Origin: Lactobacillales bacterium
GTDB taxonomy: Bacteria; Bacillota; Bacilli; Lactobacillales; Streptococcaceae
Assembly: GCA_031257815.1 (NCBI GenBank)
Contig: JAIRNX010000118.1
Span: 1-7,607 of the forward strand
Direction of reading: 5' to 3'
DNA: 7,607 nt
This document shows positions 1-6,442 of this stretch, piece by piece. Position 1 is the first letter of the stretch, and each line of letters starts with the position of its first letter. Below the pieces are notes generated by a model. It was not told where the DNA came from. It searched no databases and worked only from the letters and a program-made list of their open reading frames with translations. The position numbers and the translations under genes were made by a program.

Positions 1-386
1 GAGGATAGTAGATAAGCGTTTGATCCAGTAATGTATATGTCAACATCAAAGTCGATACGAAAAGATTCTATAGCTTTTTCAAATCCTTTTACTGCTTGTA
101 ATTCGTCGAATATTAAATAAGTTTTCTTTTCTGTAACGATTTGTTTGCTAATATAATCATAAAATGTTAGATAATCCGTGAAATTTCTATACTTTAACGA
201 CTCCATATTCATATGAATAATTCTTTCATCTTCCACTCCTAAGTTAAGAAGATACTTATGGAATAAATCTAATAATGTTGATTTTCCACATCTGCGAATA
301 CCAGTGACAATTTTAACAAGGTCAATATCGATGTTTTCTATTAATCTGTTTAAGTATTCTGGACGATTTATAAGTTCACTATTCAT
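1..386 (-). CDS. AAA_14/DUF4143-type P-loop ATPase, N-terminal fragment (runs off the window)
   Basis: The minus strand is open from the ATG at 384-386 to the window edge, giving 128 residues without a stop. Residues 29-37 read GIRRCGKST, a Walker A motif with Lys35 in the form typical of this ATPase family. Residues 89-97 read TYLIFDELQ, a Walker B with Asp94 and Glu95, and TGSNAYLL at 120-127 matches the family's conserved 'TGSN/S' segment after the Walker B strand. Family members are usually around 400 residues, with a C-terminal DUF4143 region, so roughly two thirds should lie outside the window. The start is set by AGGAGA at 394-399, seven bases upstream. These are cytosolic ATPases common in bacteria and archaea; their cellular role is poorly defined and I assign none. 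It lies downstream of the regulator gene on the same strand, but a likely promoter of its own sits in the gap. Confidence 0.88.
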   Translation of the reverse strand, partial: MNSELINRPEYLNRLIENIDIDLVKIVTGIRRCGKSTLLDLFHKYLLNLGVEDERIIHMNMESLKYRNFTDYLTFYDYISKQIVTEKKTYLIFDELQAVKGFEKAIESFRIDFDVDIYITGSNAYLLS

Positions 387-412
387 CTTTCAATCTCCTA
401 TAATTTCTTACA

Positions 413-441
413 ATTATAGCATAAACTGCTTTTAAATTTGA
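413..441 (-). promoter_or_regulatory. Probable extended -10 promoter of the ATPase gene
   Basis: Read on the minus strand, positions 413-421 give TGCTATAAT, a consensus -10 box (413-418) with the extended TGn element. A weak -35 candidate (TCAAAT, 436-441) lies 17 bases upstream. The box is about 26 bases ahead of the start codon and leaves room for the AGGAGA ribosome binding site. I saw no terminator between the regulator stop at 478 and this site, so read-through from the regulator gene is also possible. Confidence 0.5.
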
Positions 442-477
442 TTTTTTGGTCAAAAATAGCAGAAACTTTGTTCAAAA

Positions 478-1452
478 TTATAAAAAAGAACGAAGCGTAT
501 GTTGTTCATACATGCAAGAATTTCCTAGTTTTTCAAGCTCTTTTGCTTGAAATAATGCTACTTTATAATAAGTTTTATAACGTTCTACGGCACTTGAAGT
601 TTCTGTTATTTCGAAGAGCTCAATTGCTTTTTTCATCAAGTTTTTGCCTTTATCGGCATCTCCTTTAAGTAAATGATAGTAACCTTTCATAAATTTAAAA
701 ATAATTCTTTCAAAGACTGTTTTTTCTAGCATTTGTTCAGCTATTAAATCACCAATAGCATCAAAAAAATAAACCGTATCATCTAGATAGTAATTTCTTA
801 TACAAGCATATGAAACATTAAGCAATGATCCTAAAAAAACTTTTCTTCTTTTTAAATCAAAATCAAAAATTTCTTTTTGCTTTACTAAATCTCTAGCTAT
901 AGTTATTGTTAAGTTAATATTTAAAACATGAGCTGTATTACTAAATAAATTTAATTCAGTATAACCCCATTGCTCGACACCAAAAAAATAATCGCCAGCC
1001 TTTTCTAGAATCTCTTCGGAAATTTGAAAATCGGAATCCATTTCATAAAGAAAAGCATAAATCATTAGAATATAAGCATGCTTTTCCAAATTTTTCGACT
1101 TATCAGCTTGTTTTTCTACCAAGATTTTTTTAAGGGCTTCAATATTATTTTGATAATAATAATTCATTACTTTTTTCATAAATTTTTCACTAGCACTGGC
1201 TTGGTAAGCAAAAACAGCGGCAAAATAATCCGTAATAGAAGTATTAATATTGGGCAATATTCTAACTAAACTAAAGATATTGAGACAATTTTTACCGCTT
1301 TCAAAATTATATAAAGTTTTGCGATTGCAGGCATTATTTTTTGAACAAACTTCCTCGATTGTAAATTTTTTATCTGTTCTTATTTTTCTAAATGTTTTTC
1401 CAAAAATCTGAGGATTTTGATATAAGTAATCCAAATAGGCAAATTCATCCAT
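478..1452 (-). CDS. Rgg/GadR/MutR-like transcriptional regulator (XRE HTH plus helical peptide-sensing domain)
   Basis: A 324-residue protein. Residues about 17-76 form an XRE-type helix-turn-helix: FGKTFRKIR, then FTIEEVCSKNNACNRKTLYN and FESGKNCLN, the same pattern as the Rgg motif in which a recognition helix is followed by 'FERGE'. The rest (about 80-324) is predicted to be almost entirely helical, with repeated Tyr/Phe/Leu-rich helix pairs (for example MIYAFLYEMDSD, FMKGYYHLLKGDADKGKNLM), as in the TPR-like C-terminal domain that binds peptide pheromones in RRNPP regulators. Known Rgg proteins are about 280-300 residues, so this one is slightly long. The start has AAAGGAGC at 1459-1465, six bases upstream. 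It is transcribed away from two small hydrophobic peptide genes, the usual geometry of Rgg-pheromone pairs. The DNA-binding call is firm; the peptide-sensing role is inferred from architecture and context. Its target genes are unknown. Confidence 0.8.
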   Translation of the reverse strand: MDEFAYLDYLYQNPQIFGKTFRKIRTDKKFTIEEVCSKNNACNRKTLYNFESGKNCLNIFSLVRILPNINTSITDYFAAVFAYQASASEKFMKKVMNYYYQNNIEALKKILVEKQADKSKNLEKHAYILMIYAFLYEMDSDFQISEEILEKAGDYFFGVEQWGYTELNLFSNTAHVLNINLTITIARDLVKQKEIFDFDLKRRKVFLGSLLNVSYACIRNYYLDDTVYFFDAIGDLIAEQMLEKTVFERIIFKFMKGYYHLLKGDADKGKNLMKKAIELFEITETSSAVERYKTYYKVALFQAKELEKLGNSCMYEQHTLRSFL

Positions 1453-1491
1453 GTCAAGCTCCTTTAATTTATAATATTAATTTGTTTTCTC

Positions 1492-1508
1492 ATTATATAG
1501 CTATTATA
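1492..1508 (-). promoter_or_regulatory. Candidate -10 boxes of the regulator gene
   Basis: On the minus strand two TATAAT hexamers occur, at 1492-1497 and 1503-1508, about 40-56 bases upstream of the regulator start. Neither has a good -35 at 16-18 bases, and the region is so AT-rich that one or both may be chance. They lie back to back with the plus-strand promoter of the peptide genes, so the divergent transcripts share a regulatory region of about 70-90 bases. Confidence 0.35.
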
Positions 1509-1527
1509 AAACAAAAAAATAGGCAAA

Positions 1528-1549
1528 GAGAAAAAGGGCCATTTTTTTC
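1528..1549. promoter_or_regulatory. Imperfect dyad between the divergent promoters (possible operator)
   Basis: The 22 bases are an inverted repeat without spacer, centred on the GG/CC at 1538-1539. Nine of eleven positions pair: a run of A's then GGG on the left, and CC, A, then T's on the right. The centre lies about 45 bases upstream of the centre of the peptide-gene -10 box, a common place for an activator. It has no loop and therefore is not a terminator. Much of it is A/T tracts, so chance is possible. Confidence 0.35.
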
Positions 1550-1573
1550 CTATTGTTTAAAAAAATAAAATTC

Positions 1574-1595
1574 AATTTACTATAATAAGTAATTT
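1574..1595. promoter_or_regulatory. Dyad overlapping the -10 box of the peptide genes (possible operator)
   Basis: Perfect arms TTACT (1577-1581) and AGTAA (1588-1592) flank six bases, and the symmetry continues outward through AA/TT after one mismatch. The -10 box TATAAT (1581-1586) lies inside it, so a protein bound here would block the polymerase or act from within the promoter. AT-rich composition makes this suggestive only. Confidence 0.3.
1581..1586 (+). promoter_or_regulatory. -10 box of the peptide-gene promoter
   Basis: TATAAT is a perfect consensus -10, 80 bases upstream of the first peptide start. No -35 hexamer stands at 16-18 bases: the nearest candidate, TTGTTT at 1553-1558, is 22 bases away. 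A good -10 with a poor -35 is what one expects of a promoter that needs an activator, such as a pheromone-loaded Rgg protein. The predicted transcript would have a leader of about 70 bases and end at the terminator at 1886-1934. Confidence 0.55.
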
Positions 1596-1653
1596 TGTTA
1601 AACTTTAAGTGCCGATTAGAAGAATGAAGTTGGAAATAAACATTTATGGAAGG

Positions 1654-1850
1654 AAGGTTATGATCATGAAGAAATTTGTGGCTAAACATTACAAATTAAT
1701 TTTTACGATTCTAGGTATAGCAGCATTACTTGTTCCGCCTATTGCTACCTCATAATGCTTAAGGTTATGATCATGAAGAAATTTATGGCTAAACATTATA
1801 AATTGATTCTTACAATTCTAGGTACAGCTGCGCTATGTATTCCGCCTATA
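1654..1850 (+). repeat. Tandem duplication of the peptide gene with its ribosome binding site
   Basis: Positions 1654-1743 and 1761-1850 are two 90-base copies with a period of 107 bases. They share AAGGTTATGATCATGAAG exactly and differ at 13 of 90 positions, without any gap. Of twelve changed codons in residues 1-26, seven are synonymous and five exchange residues (V/M, F/L, I/T, L/C, V/I), mostly hydrophobic for hydrophobic. The promoter and leader are not duplicated. Confidence 0.9.
1666..1755 (+). CDS. Short hydrophobic peptide A, candidate pheromone precursor (29 aa)
   Basis: The product starts MKKFVAKHYK, continues as a hydrophobic stretch LIFTILGIAALLV (11-23) and ends PPIATS. A basic start, a hydrophobic core and a short C-terminal tail is the plan of the short hydrophobic peptides (SHP, ComS type) sensed by Rgg-family regulators after export, trimming and re-import. 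The gene is divergent from an Rgg-like gene. I chose the second of two in-frame ATGs (the first at 1660) because the purine run GGAAGGAAGG at 1648-1657 is eight bases from it but only two from the first. An in-frame ATG at 1624 also exists but has a poor ribosome site, and copy B lacks this part. The copy immediately downstream preserves the reading frame, with mostly synonymous or conservative changes, which argues strongly for translation. The active part would presumably be near the end (around VPPIATS); that is inference. A small membrane toxin is the main alternative. Confidence 0.75.
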   Translation: MKKFVAKHYKLIFTILGIAALLVPPIATS

Positions 1851-1910
1851 TACTCCTTGTTAAAGGTAAGTATTTATTATAAGTTAAATCCGTTGAAAGT
1901 TTTCTTCTAA
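1773..1910 (+). CDS. Short hydrophobic peptide B, diverged duplicate of peptide A (45 aa)
   Basis: It starts MKKFMAKHYK, then LILTILGTAALCI (11-23), PPIYS, and a tail of 17 residues ending KVFF. Residues 1-26 match peptide A at 21 positions. The chosen ATG has AAGG at 1761-1764 eight bases upstream, exactly as in copy A. In-frame ATGs at 1767 and 1755 also exist; the 1755 ATG overlaps the stop of copy A as TAATG, so translation of B may be coupled to A. Unlike A, B has no stop after the PPI motif. It reads on into the terminator stem and stops in its loop, so the tail may be a by-product of sequence change after the duplication rather than function. It may be a second pheromone variant, or a decaying copy. 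It shares A's transcript. Confidence 0.65.
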   Translation: MKKFMAKHYKLILTILGTAALCIPPIYSLLKVSIYYKLNPLKVFF

Positions 1911-1934
1911 TTTGATTTTCAGCGGATTTTTTTT
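1886..1934 (+). terminator. Intrinsic terminator of the peptide operon
   Basis: A 14-base stem pairs 1886-1899 with 1916-1929 (two G-T pairs), with a 16-base loop, followed by an unbroken run of eight T's at 1927-1934. This is a strong Rho-independent terminator that separates the peptide genes from rexB. The 3' end of peptide gene B lies inside it. Confidence 0.88.
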
Positions 1935-1960
1935 AAGTGTAGGGGAGGCATTACTAAAAT
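1932..1960 (+). promoter_or_regulatory. Weak candidate promoter for rexB
   Basis: TAAAAT at 1955-1960 could be a -10 box, with TTTAAG at 1932-1937 seventeen bases upstream as a poor -35. Since the terminator just upstream should stop the peptide transcript, rexB needs a start of its own in this 50-base gap, and this is the best one I see. Confidence 0.3.
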
Positions 1961-1986
1961 AATACCAAATAAATCGGAGATATGTG

Positions 1987-4900
1987 ATGAGCTTGCAGTT
2001 TTTTTTAGGAAAAGGCGAAAAAAATCAAGAATTGGCTTTGTTAAAAAAAGCTAAGAATTGGCTTTTAGAAGATCCAAAGCATCGTGTTTTTTATATTGTT
2101 CCTAATTCAATAAAGTTTGAGTTAGAGATTTCTTTGTTGACAGAGTTTGGAAAACTGTTAAACCAAACAGAAGTAACTGCTCACTTAAGGCTGCAAGTTT
2201 TTAGTTTTTCACGTTTAGCTTGGTATTATCTTAAGCACACTTTTGAGCAAGCTGATGATCGCCTAAGCGAAGTGGGCGCTTTGATGGTAATGCGAAAATC
2301 ATTGCGAGATGTTAAGCACAAACTTTCACTCTATAAAGGTGAAGTTTTAAAGAGTGGTTTTGTTGAGCAGTTATTAAGCTTATATAAAGAGTTTGCAGCA
2401 GGTAGAATCGAGTGCGAGTTATTAGTAGAAAAGCTTAAAGATGAAGAGGGTGTACGTCGTAAATTACAGGAGTTGCAGTTTATTTTTGCTGAATACGAAC
2501 AAAATTTGTTGCGCTATGGGAAGCAAAAGGAAAGCATTCTTGAAAGTTTAGTTACTTTTTTAACAACAGAAGATTTATCAGATGTCCTTTTTTTGATTTC
2601 TGGTTACTCACACTTTACTGCTTGCGAGTTAAGGTTGGTTGAACAATTACTGATCAAAGCCGCTCAAGTAAATATAGCATTGATTACTGATTCAGTTAAT
2701 CTTCAAGACTTAAATACCAACGATCTTTTTTATGACTTAAAGCTTTTATATCGGCAATGCATAAATTTAGCGAAAGCTCATCAGGTGCCGGTTTATTTGG
2801 ACTATTTTGTTAAAGAAGAATATGAAATTTCACTTGATTTTAAACAGCTAGCCTCTTATTGGGAAGATGTCGTTAACTTTTCTAAAGATGCTCCCAAAAT
2901 AGATACAACATTAGATAATGTCACGATTGTTAAGGCAGTTGCTCCTATTATGGAAGTAAAGTGGGTTGCAGTTGAGATTCGTCGTTTGGTGGTGGAAAAT
3001 CATGCGCGCTATAAAGATATTGTCATTTTAACGCGAGATTTAAATGCTTATTCGCGTTTATTAGAGCCAATTTTTAAAATTAATGAAATTCCTTTGGCTA
3101 GCGGCAAAGACAAAAAAATGAAAAATCATCCGTTAGTTGAGTTTTTTCAAAGTTTGTTTGCCGTAAAACAATCTTTTTTTCGCTATGAAGATGTTTTTCG
3201 TCTGCTTCGAACAGAGCTTTTAATGCCTAAGCAAACAAGAAAGAGAGAAAATAAGGTAAAACGTATACAACAGTGGCAAAAAAAAGTTCATCAATTTCGT
3301 AACACTGTCGATATAACCGAAAATGTGGTTTTAAGATATGGTTATGAGCATCAAGATTGGATGCAAGAAGCAAACTGGTCTTTTGTAACTTATGACTCCA
3401 AAAACGAAAAAGATACAGCTTGTGACTATGACCAAGTAATGGAAGATACAAGCAATCAAGTTCGTCAATTTCTTAAAAAGACTTTATGTCCTTTTTTTCA
3501 ACAATTGGATGATTGTTCTGGGCAAAAAAAATGTAAAGAAGCAGCGCAGATTTTTTATGAATTTTTACTGAAAGCTCAAGTTGATCAGCAATTGCTTTTG
3601 CATCGCGACTTTGCTTTAGATAAGGGTGAGGTGGAGCGAGCAGGACATTTTGAGCAAGTATGGAGTGCTTTTATTAATTTATTGGATGAGTATGTGGAAA
3701 TTTTTGGTGAGGAAATTTTTAATTTAGCGGAATTTATTGAATTATTTTCCACAGGTTTAGAGGAGCTGGATTTTGGAGTGGTGCCAGCCGCTCTTGATCA
3801 AGTTAAAGTGACAACGCTAGAGCTTGCGCGAGTAGCACAGGCTAAGTATGTGTTTGTTTTAGGCGTTTACGAGGGCAACTTGCCGCGCGTTTTGGAGAAT
3901 AACAGTCTTCTTTTGCAAGAAGAGCGAACTTTGTTAAAGGAGCATCTGCCTTTGTTTGCTGCCAGCAGTTTAAAAGACATTGCGCGGGTAAATGCTAATG
4001 AAGTGTATCTTGCCTATCGGTTATTTTTATCTGCAAAAGTTAAGCTTTATTTTTCTTATCCAAAAAACTTGGATGATAAGACGAGCGTATATTTATCGCC
4101 TTATTTAAGGCGTTTGAGCCAAGATTTAAAAATTTCGGTTCAAACTTTTGATGCACCTTCTATTTATGAAAAGCATGGGCAAAAGATTTTATCATATCTT
4201 TCCACTTATCGTGCATTGTTGAGCGATTTAGTTGTTATCTTGCAACAACAACGTGATTTAAATCAAACACCTGCTAGGTTTTGGCATCATTTGCAAACTT
4301 TGCTTTTAAAAAGTAAGTTAGGTAAGATTGGTCAAAGCGTTTTTGCTAGTTTGTCATTAAAAAATGTGCCGGAAAATTTATCCGGTAAGCTCTCTGAAAA
4401 ATTATATGGCAAGCATTTGCAAACATCGGTATCTCGTTTGGAAACGTTTTATCAGTGTGAATATCGTTATTTTTTGGAAAGTGGTTTGCAGTTAAAAAAA
4501 CGAGAGGTTTTAGAGTTAACTCCAGCACTTGCCGGAAGTTTTTATCATGAAGTGTTGGATGTTTTTTTTAAAGTTTTGGCGCGCAAAAATATTTTGTTGC
4601 CAGATTTATCTGAGACTCAGCTAGAAAAATATACTAAAAAAGTGTTGGCAAATGTTTTAGAGAAAGGGCAGTTTGCTCTTTTTCGGCGCAATTACCGAAT
4701 GCAATTTACTGCTTATGAATTGTCTCAAACTTTAAAGCGTGTATTATGGGCAATGCATCAACAAAGTAAACGGATGAAAATGCATTCTGCTTTTACGGAG
4801 CTTATTTTCGGTCAACTAGGAAGTAGTTTAGATATTTCTGGCATGGATTTTTCTTTAATAAATGATGCGAAACTTTCAATTCGCGGCAAGATCGATCGTT

Positions 4901-5565
4901 TAGACTGTGATGAAGAACATTTAGCAGTAGTGGATTATAAATCAAGTCAGAAGTCATTTGACTTGGTGAGTGTTTATTACGGCACGGCAATGCAGATGAT
5001 AACGTATTTAGATGTGGCTGTGCAAAATAGTGAAAAGCTTTTTGAAAAAGCACTTCAGCCAGCAGGCAGCTTTTATCTGCATGTCCATCATCCAAAAATA
5101 AAATATGAAGGGCAACGAAAGGATGAATTCTCAGATTTTCTTTTGCAAAAATTTCGTTTAAAAGGCTTATTAAATCAAAAAGAAAGTTTATATGAACTTG
5201 ATAAAACACTTGATGCGACGGCTAAATCTTTGGTTTATCCAGTAAAGTTAAAAAAAGATGGCACACCTGATCAAGCAACGCTAGCTAATGCTTACACGGA
5301 TGCTGAGTTTGAACTTATTCGTCAGTTTAATAGAAAAAACTTCATCAGCGCCGCAGAAAAAATGTTAAGTGGTGAGTTGACTTTAAATCCGCTCATGGAA
5401 AGTAAACAAAAAAGAGCTTGTCAGTATTGCTTATTTTGCAGTGTCTGTAAGTTTGATGTAACACTTGCGGAAAATAATTATAAATGGATGGAAAAATTTG
5501 GTAGTAATAAGAAGGAAATAATATTGCAAAAAATGAAAAAAGCATTAGAGCTTAGAATCTATTAA
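1987..5565 (+). CDS. rexB: ATP-dependent helicase/nuclease subunit RexB (AddB family)
   Basis: The product (1192 residues from this ATG) is the B subunit of the RexAB/AddAB enzyme, which processes double-strand DNA ends for homologous recombination. The N-terminus, MSLQFFLGKGEKNQEL, holds no Walker A motif, as is usual for RexB in contrast to Bacillus AddB, so it is not expected to be an active helicase. The C-terminal RecB-like nuclease is complete: His854 in GSFYHEVL, Asp970 in GKIDRLD, Asp983 and Lys985 in VVDYKSS, and the QMITYL motif shortly after. Cys824 (YQCEYRY) with Cys1145, Cys1148 and Cys1154 (pattern C-x2-C-x5-C) matches the AddB iron-sulfur cluster; Cys1151 is an extra cysteine. 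Length is normal. GGAGA at 1976-1980 is six bases from the ATG at 1987 and only three from a GTG at 1984, so I prefer the ATG. Oddly, rexA does not follow. Confidence 0.95.
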   Translation: MSLQFFLGKGEKNQELALLKKAKNWLLEDPKHRVFYIVPNSIKFELEISLLTEFGKLLNQTEVTAHLRLQVFSFSRLAWYYLKHTFEQADDRLSEVGALMVMRKSLRDVKHKLSLYKGEVLKSGFVEQLLSLYKEFAAGRIECELLVEKLKDEEGVRRKLQELQFIFAEYEQNLLRYGKQKESILESLVTFLTTEDLSDVLFLISGYSHFTACELRLVEQLLIKAAQVNIALITDSVNLQDLNTNDLFYDLKLLYRQCINLAKAHQVPVYLDYFVKEEYEISLDFKQLASYWEDVVNFSKDAPKIDTTLDNVTIVKAVAPIMEVKWVAVEIRRLVVENHARYKDIVILTRDLNAYSRLLEPIFKINEIPLASGKDKKMKNHPLVEFFQSLFAVKQSFFRYEDVFRLLRTELLMPKQTRKRENKVKRIQQWQKKVHQFRNTVDITENVVLRYGYEHQDWMQEANWSFVTYDSKNEKDTACDYDQVMEDTSNQVRQFLKKTLCPFFQQLDDCSGQKKCKEAAQIFYEFLLKAQVDQQLLLHRDFALDKGEVERAGHFEQVWSAFINLLDEYVEIFGEEIFNLAEFIELFSTGLEELDFGVVPAALDQVKVTTLELARVAQAKYVFVLGVYEGNLPRVLENNSLLLQEERTLLKEHLPLFAASSLKDIARVNANEVYLAYRLFLSAKVKLYFSYPKNLDDKTSVYLSPYLRRLSQDLKISVQTFDAPSIYEKHGQKILSYLSTYRALLSDLVVILQQQRDLNQTPARFWHHLQTLLLKSKLGKIGQSVFASLSLKNVPENLSGKLSEKLYGKHLQTSVSRLETFYQCEYRYFLESGLQLKKREVLELTPALAGSFYHEVLDVFFKVLARKNILLPDLSETQLEKYTKKVLANVLEKGQFALFRRNYRMQFTAYELSQTLKRVLWAMHQQSKRMKMHSAFTELIFGQLGSSLDISGMDFSLINDAKLSIRGKIDRLDCDEEHLAVVDYKSSQKSFDLVSVYYGTAMQMITYLDVAVQNSEKLFEKALQPAGSFYLHVHHPKIKYEGQRKDEFSDFLLQKFRLKGLLNQKESLYELDKTLDATAKSLVYPVKLKKDGTPDQATLANAYTDAEFELIRQFNRKNFISAAEKMLSGELTLNPLMESKQKRACQYCLFCSVCKFDVTLAENNYKWMEKFGSNKKEIILQKMKKALELRIY

Positions 5566-5585
5566 CGATGCCAGTGTTGAAAATT

Positions 5586-5626
5586 AAAAAAATCATGGAG
5601 ATTTATTGCTAAAAACTCCATGATTT
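5586..5626 (-). terminator. Intrinsic terminator between the convergent genes, best on the minus strand
   Basis: A perfect 11-base stem, AAATCATGGAG at 5590-5600 with CTCCATGATTT at 5616-5626, encloses a 15-base loop. Read on the minus strand the stem is followed by a run of seven T's (5586-5592), so it should end the secreted-protein operon. On the plus strand it is followed by TATAATTAAA, a poor T tract, but the hairpin may still serve rexB, which stops 25 bases before it. Confidence 0.85.
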
Positions 5627-5651
5627 ATAATTAAATGGGTGGCGAAATTTT

Positions 5652-5735
5652 TTAATTGACAGCTTTATCTACGCACTGCTTAAAATTCTCCAACTTCCAG
5701 TTCATATCCAATGTGGACCTCGACTCAAACTTTTT
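5652..5735 (-). other. Frameshifted C-terminal extension of the upstream secreted-protein gene
   Basis: One base inserted into the A run (plus-strand T's at 5731-5735) would replace the tail RKSLSRGPHWI by RKKFESRSTLDMNWKLENF and then KQCVDKAVN, ending at the stop at 5652-5654. That gives a 263-residue protein and places the stop 25 bases before the terminator hairpin. The new tail looks like an ordinary amphipathic helix, more natural than the present end. An ATG at 5703-5705 overlaps the present TGA as ATGA, so a separate 17-codon ORF (MNWKLENF...) is the formal alternative. A sequencing error in the homopolymer is the simplest cause; real mutation or phase variation is possible. Confidence 0.5.
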
Positions 5736-6442
5736 CGGGCCACATAATTGCGGTAACCAGTCAGCACATCGCCTAAATTATAAAACTGATTTTTTTTAAA
5801 AGAATCAAACGCCCGGTTACACCAAAACAGCATCTGACCTCTGGAATCTATTAAGATATACCCAGAACTATAGACTCCAAGACCCACTGAATATAATTTT
5901 GTTTCTTCGTTATTAAATAAAAACGGTAATTGTACATTACGCTCAGCAGCTTCTATACTTTGCATATCTCGAAAATAGCCATTTGATCCGGGATTCCAAG
6001 TACTTATTTCACATGGAATCTCACTACCATCTGTGTCTTTTGGAGGGAGTTGAGCTCTGACTACAGCATCAATATTTTCAACCGGCTTAAAAAATTTTAG
6101 CGCAACTGATACAATTGTAGGATCAATATCTCCTCCTTCTTTTATTGGAACAGCTAAATGCGCAGTAGTATTGTCTAAAACAGCGATAATATTATTATTT
6201 TCAACATTCCCTTGCAAGTAACTATAACTTACCATTGTTTTTTCTTTCCAATTATCTTGTGGAATTCTTCCTTTTTGTTGCATTTTTGCCTCTACTCTTG
6301 CTATCACCCAACTATCCCTTGGTAAGTACACACTTGACTTTGCAGCCTCACTCAAACAACTACCTTTCATTCCAAAAGAAAAAGAACAAAATACTCCCAC
6401 CATTACTCCTAGTGTCAATGCTAACATCTTTAATTTTTGCAT
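5702..6442 (-). CDS. Secreted protein of unknown function, probably frameshifted near its 3' end
   Basis: I do not recognise this 246-residue protein. It starts MQKLKMLALTLGVMVGVFCS, a basic start and hydrophobic core typical of a Sec signal peptide, with cleavage likely before about residue 35; no good lipobox is seen. The mature part is soluble-looking, mixed alpha/beta in composition, with segments such as SVGLGVYSSGYILIDSRGQM and two cysteines. It has an in-frame upstream ATG at 6451, but AAAGG touches that codon directly, whereas it lies nine bases before the ATG at 6442, so I prefer the latter. It follows the cysteine-peptidase-like gene by 26 bases on the same strand and shares its terminator, so both are likely co-transcribed. 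By analogy with staphopain-staphostatin and SpeB-Spi gene pairs it might be an inhibitor or processing partner, but the sequence gives no direct support. The last residues (from about 'RKSL') probably come from the wrong frame: see the extension at 5652-5735. Confidence 0.75.
   Translation of the reverse strand: MQKLKMLALTLGVMVGVFCSFSFGMKGSCLSEAAKSSVYLPRDSWVIARVEAKMQQKGRIPQDNWKEKTMVSYSYLQGNVENNNIIAVLDNTTAHLAVPIKEGGDIDPTIVSVALKFFKPVENIDAVVRAQLPPKDTDGSEIPCEISTWNPGSNGYFRDMQSIEAAERNVQLPFLFNNEETKLYSVGLGVYSSGYILIDSRGQMLFWCNRAFDSFKKNQFYNLGDVLTGYRNYVARKSLSRGPHWI

Noticed and set aside
441..457. Small AT dyad (ATTTTTTGGTCAAAAAT) as terminator of the regulator gene
   Set aside because: The arms are almost only A/T with a very short loop and no following T run distinct from the arms, so it is too weak to call.
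1504..1689. Minus-strand ORF of 61 codons upstream of the regulator
   Set aside because: It covers the promoter region and the start of peptide gene A on the opposite strand, has no convincing ribosome binding site and a low-complexity AT-driven sequence. The tandem copies and codon pattern support the plus-strand peptides instead.
1941..1948. GGGGAGG as the ribosome binding site of another small gene
   Set aside because: No ATG, GTG or TTG follows at useful spacing. The rexB start has its own GGAGA at 1976-1980.
4802..5209. Minus-strand ORF of 135 codons inside rexB
   Set aside because: It lies antisense to the RexB nuclease domain, whose catalytic motifs are intact. It is a chance open frame.
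5568..5612. Short ORF MPVLKIKKIMEIYC directly after rexB, as a possible rexA remnant
   Set aside because: It has no ribosome binding site of note, runs into the terminator stem and shows no resemblance to the RexA start with its Walker A region.
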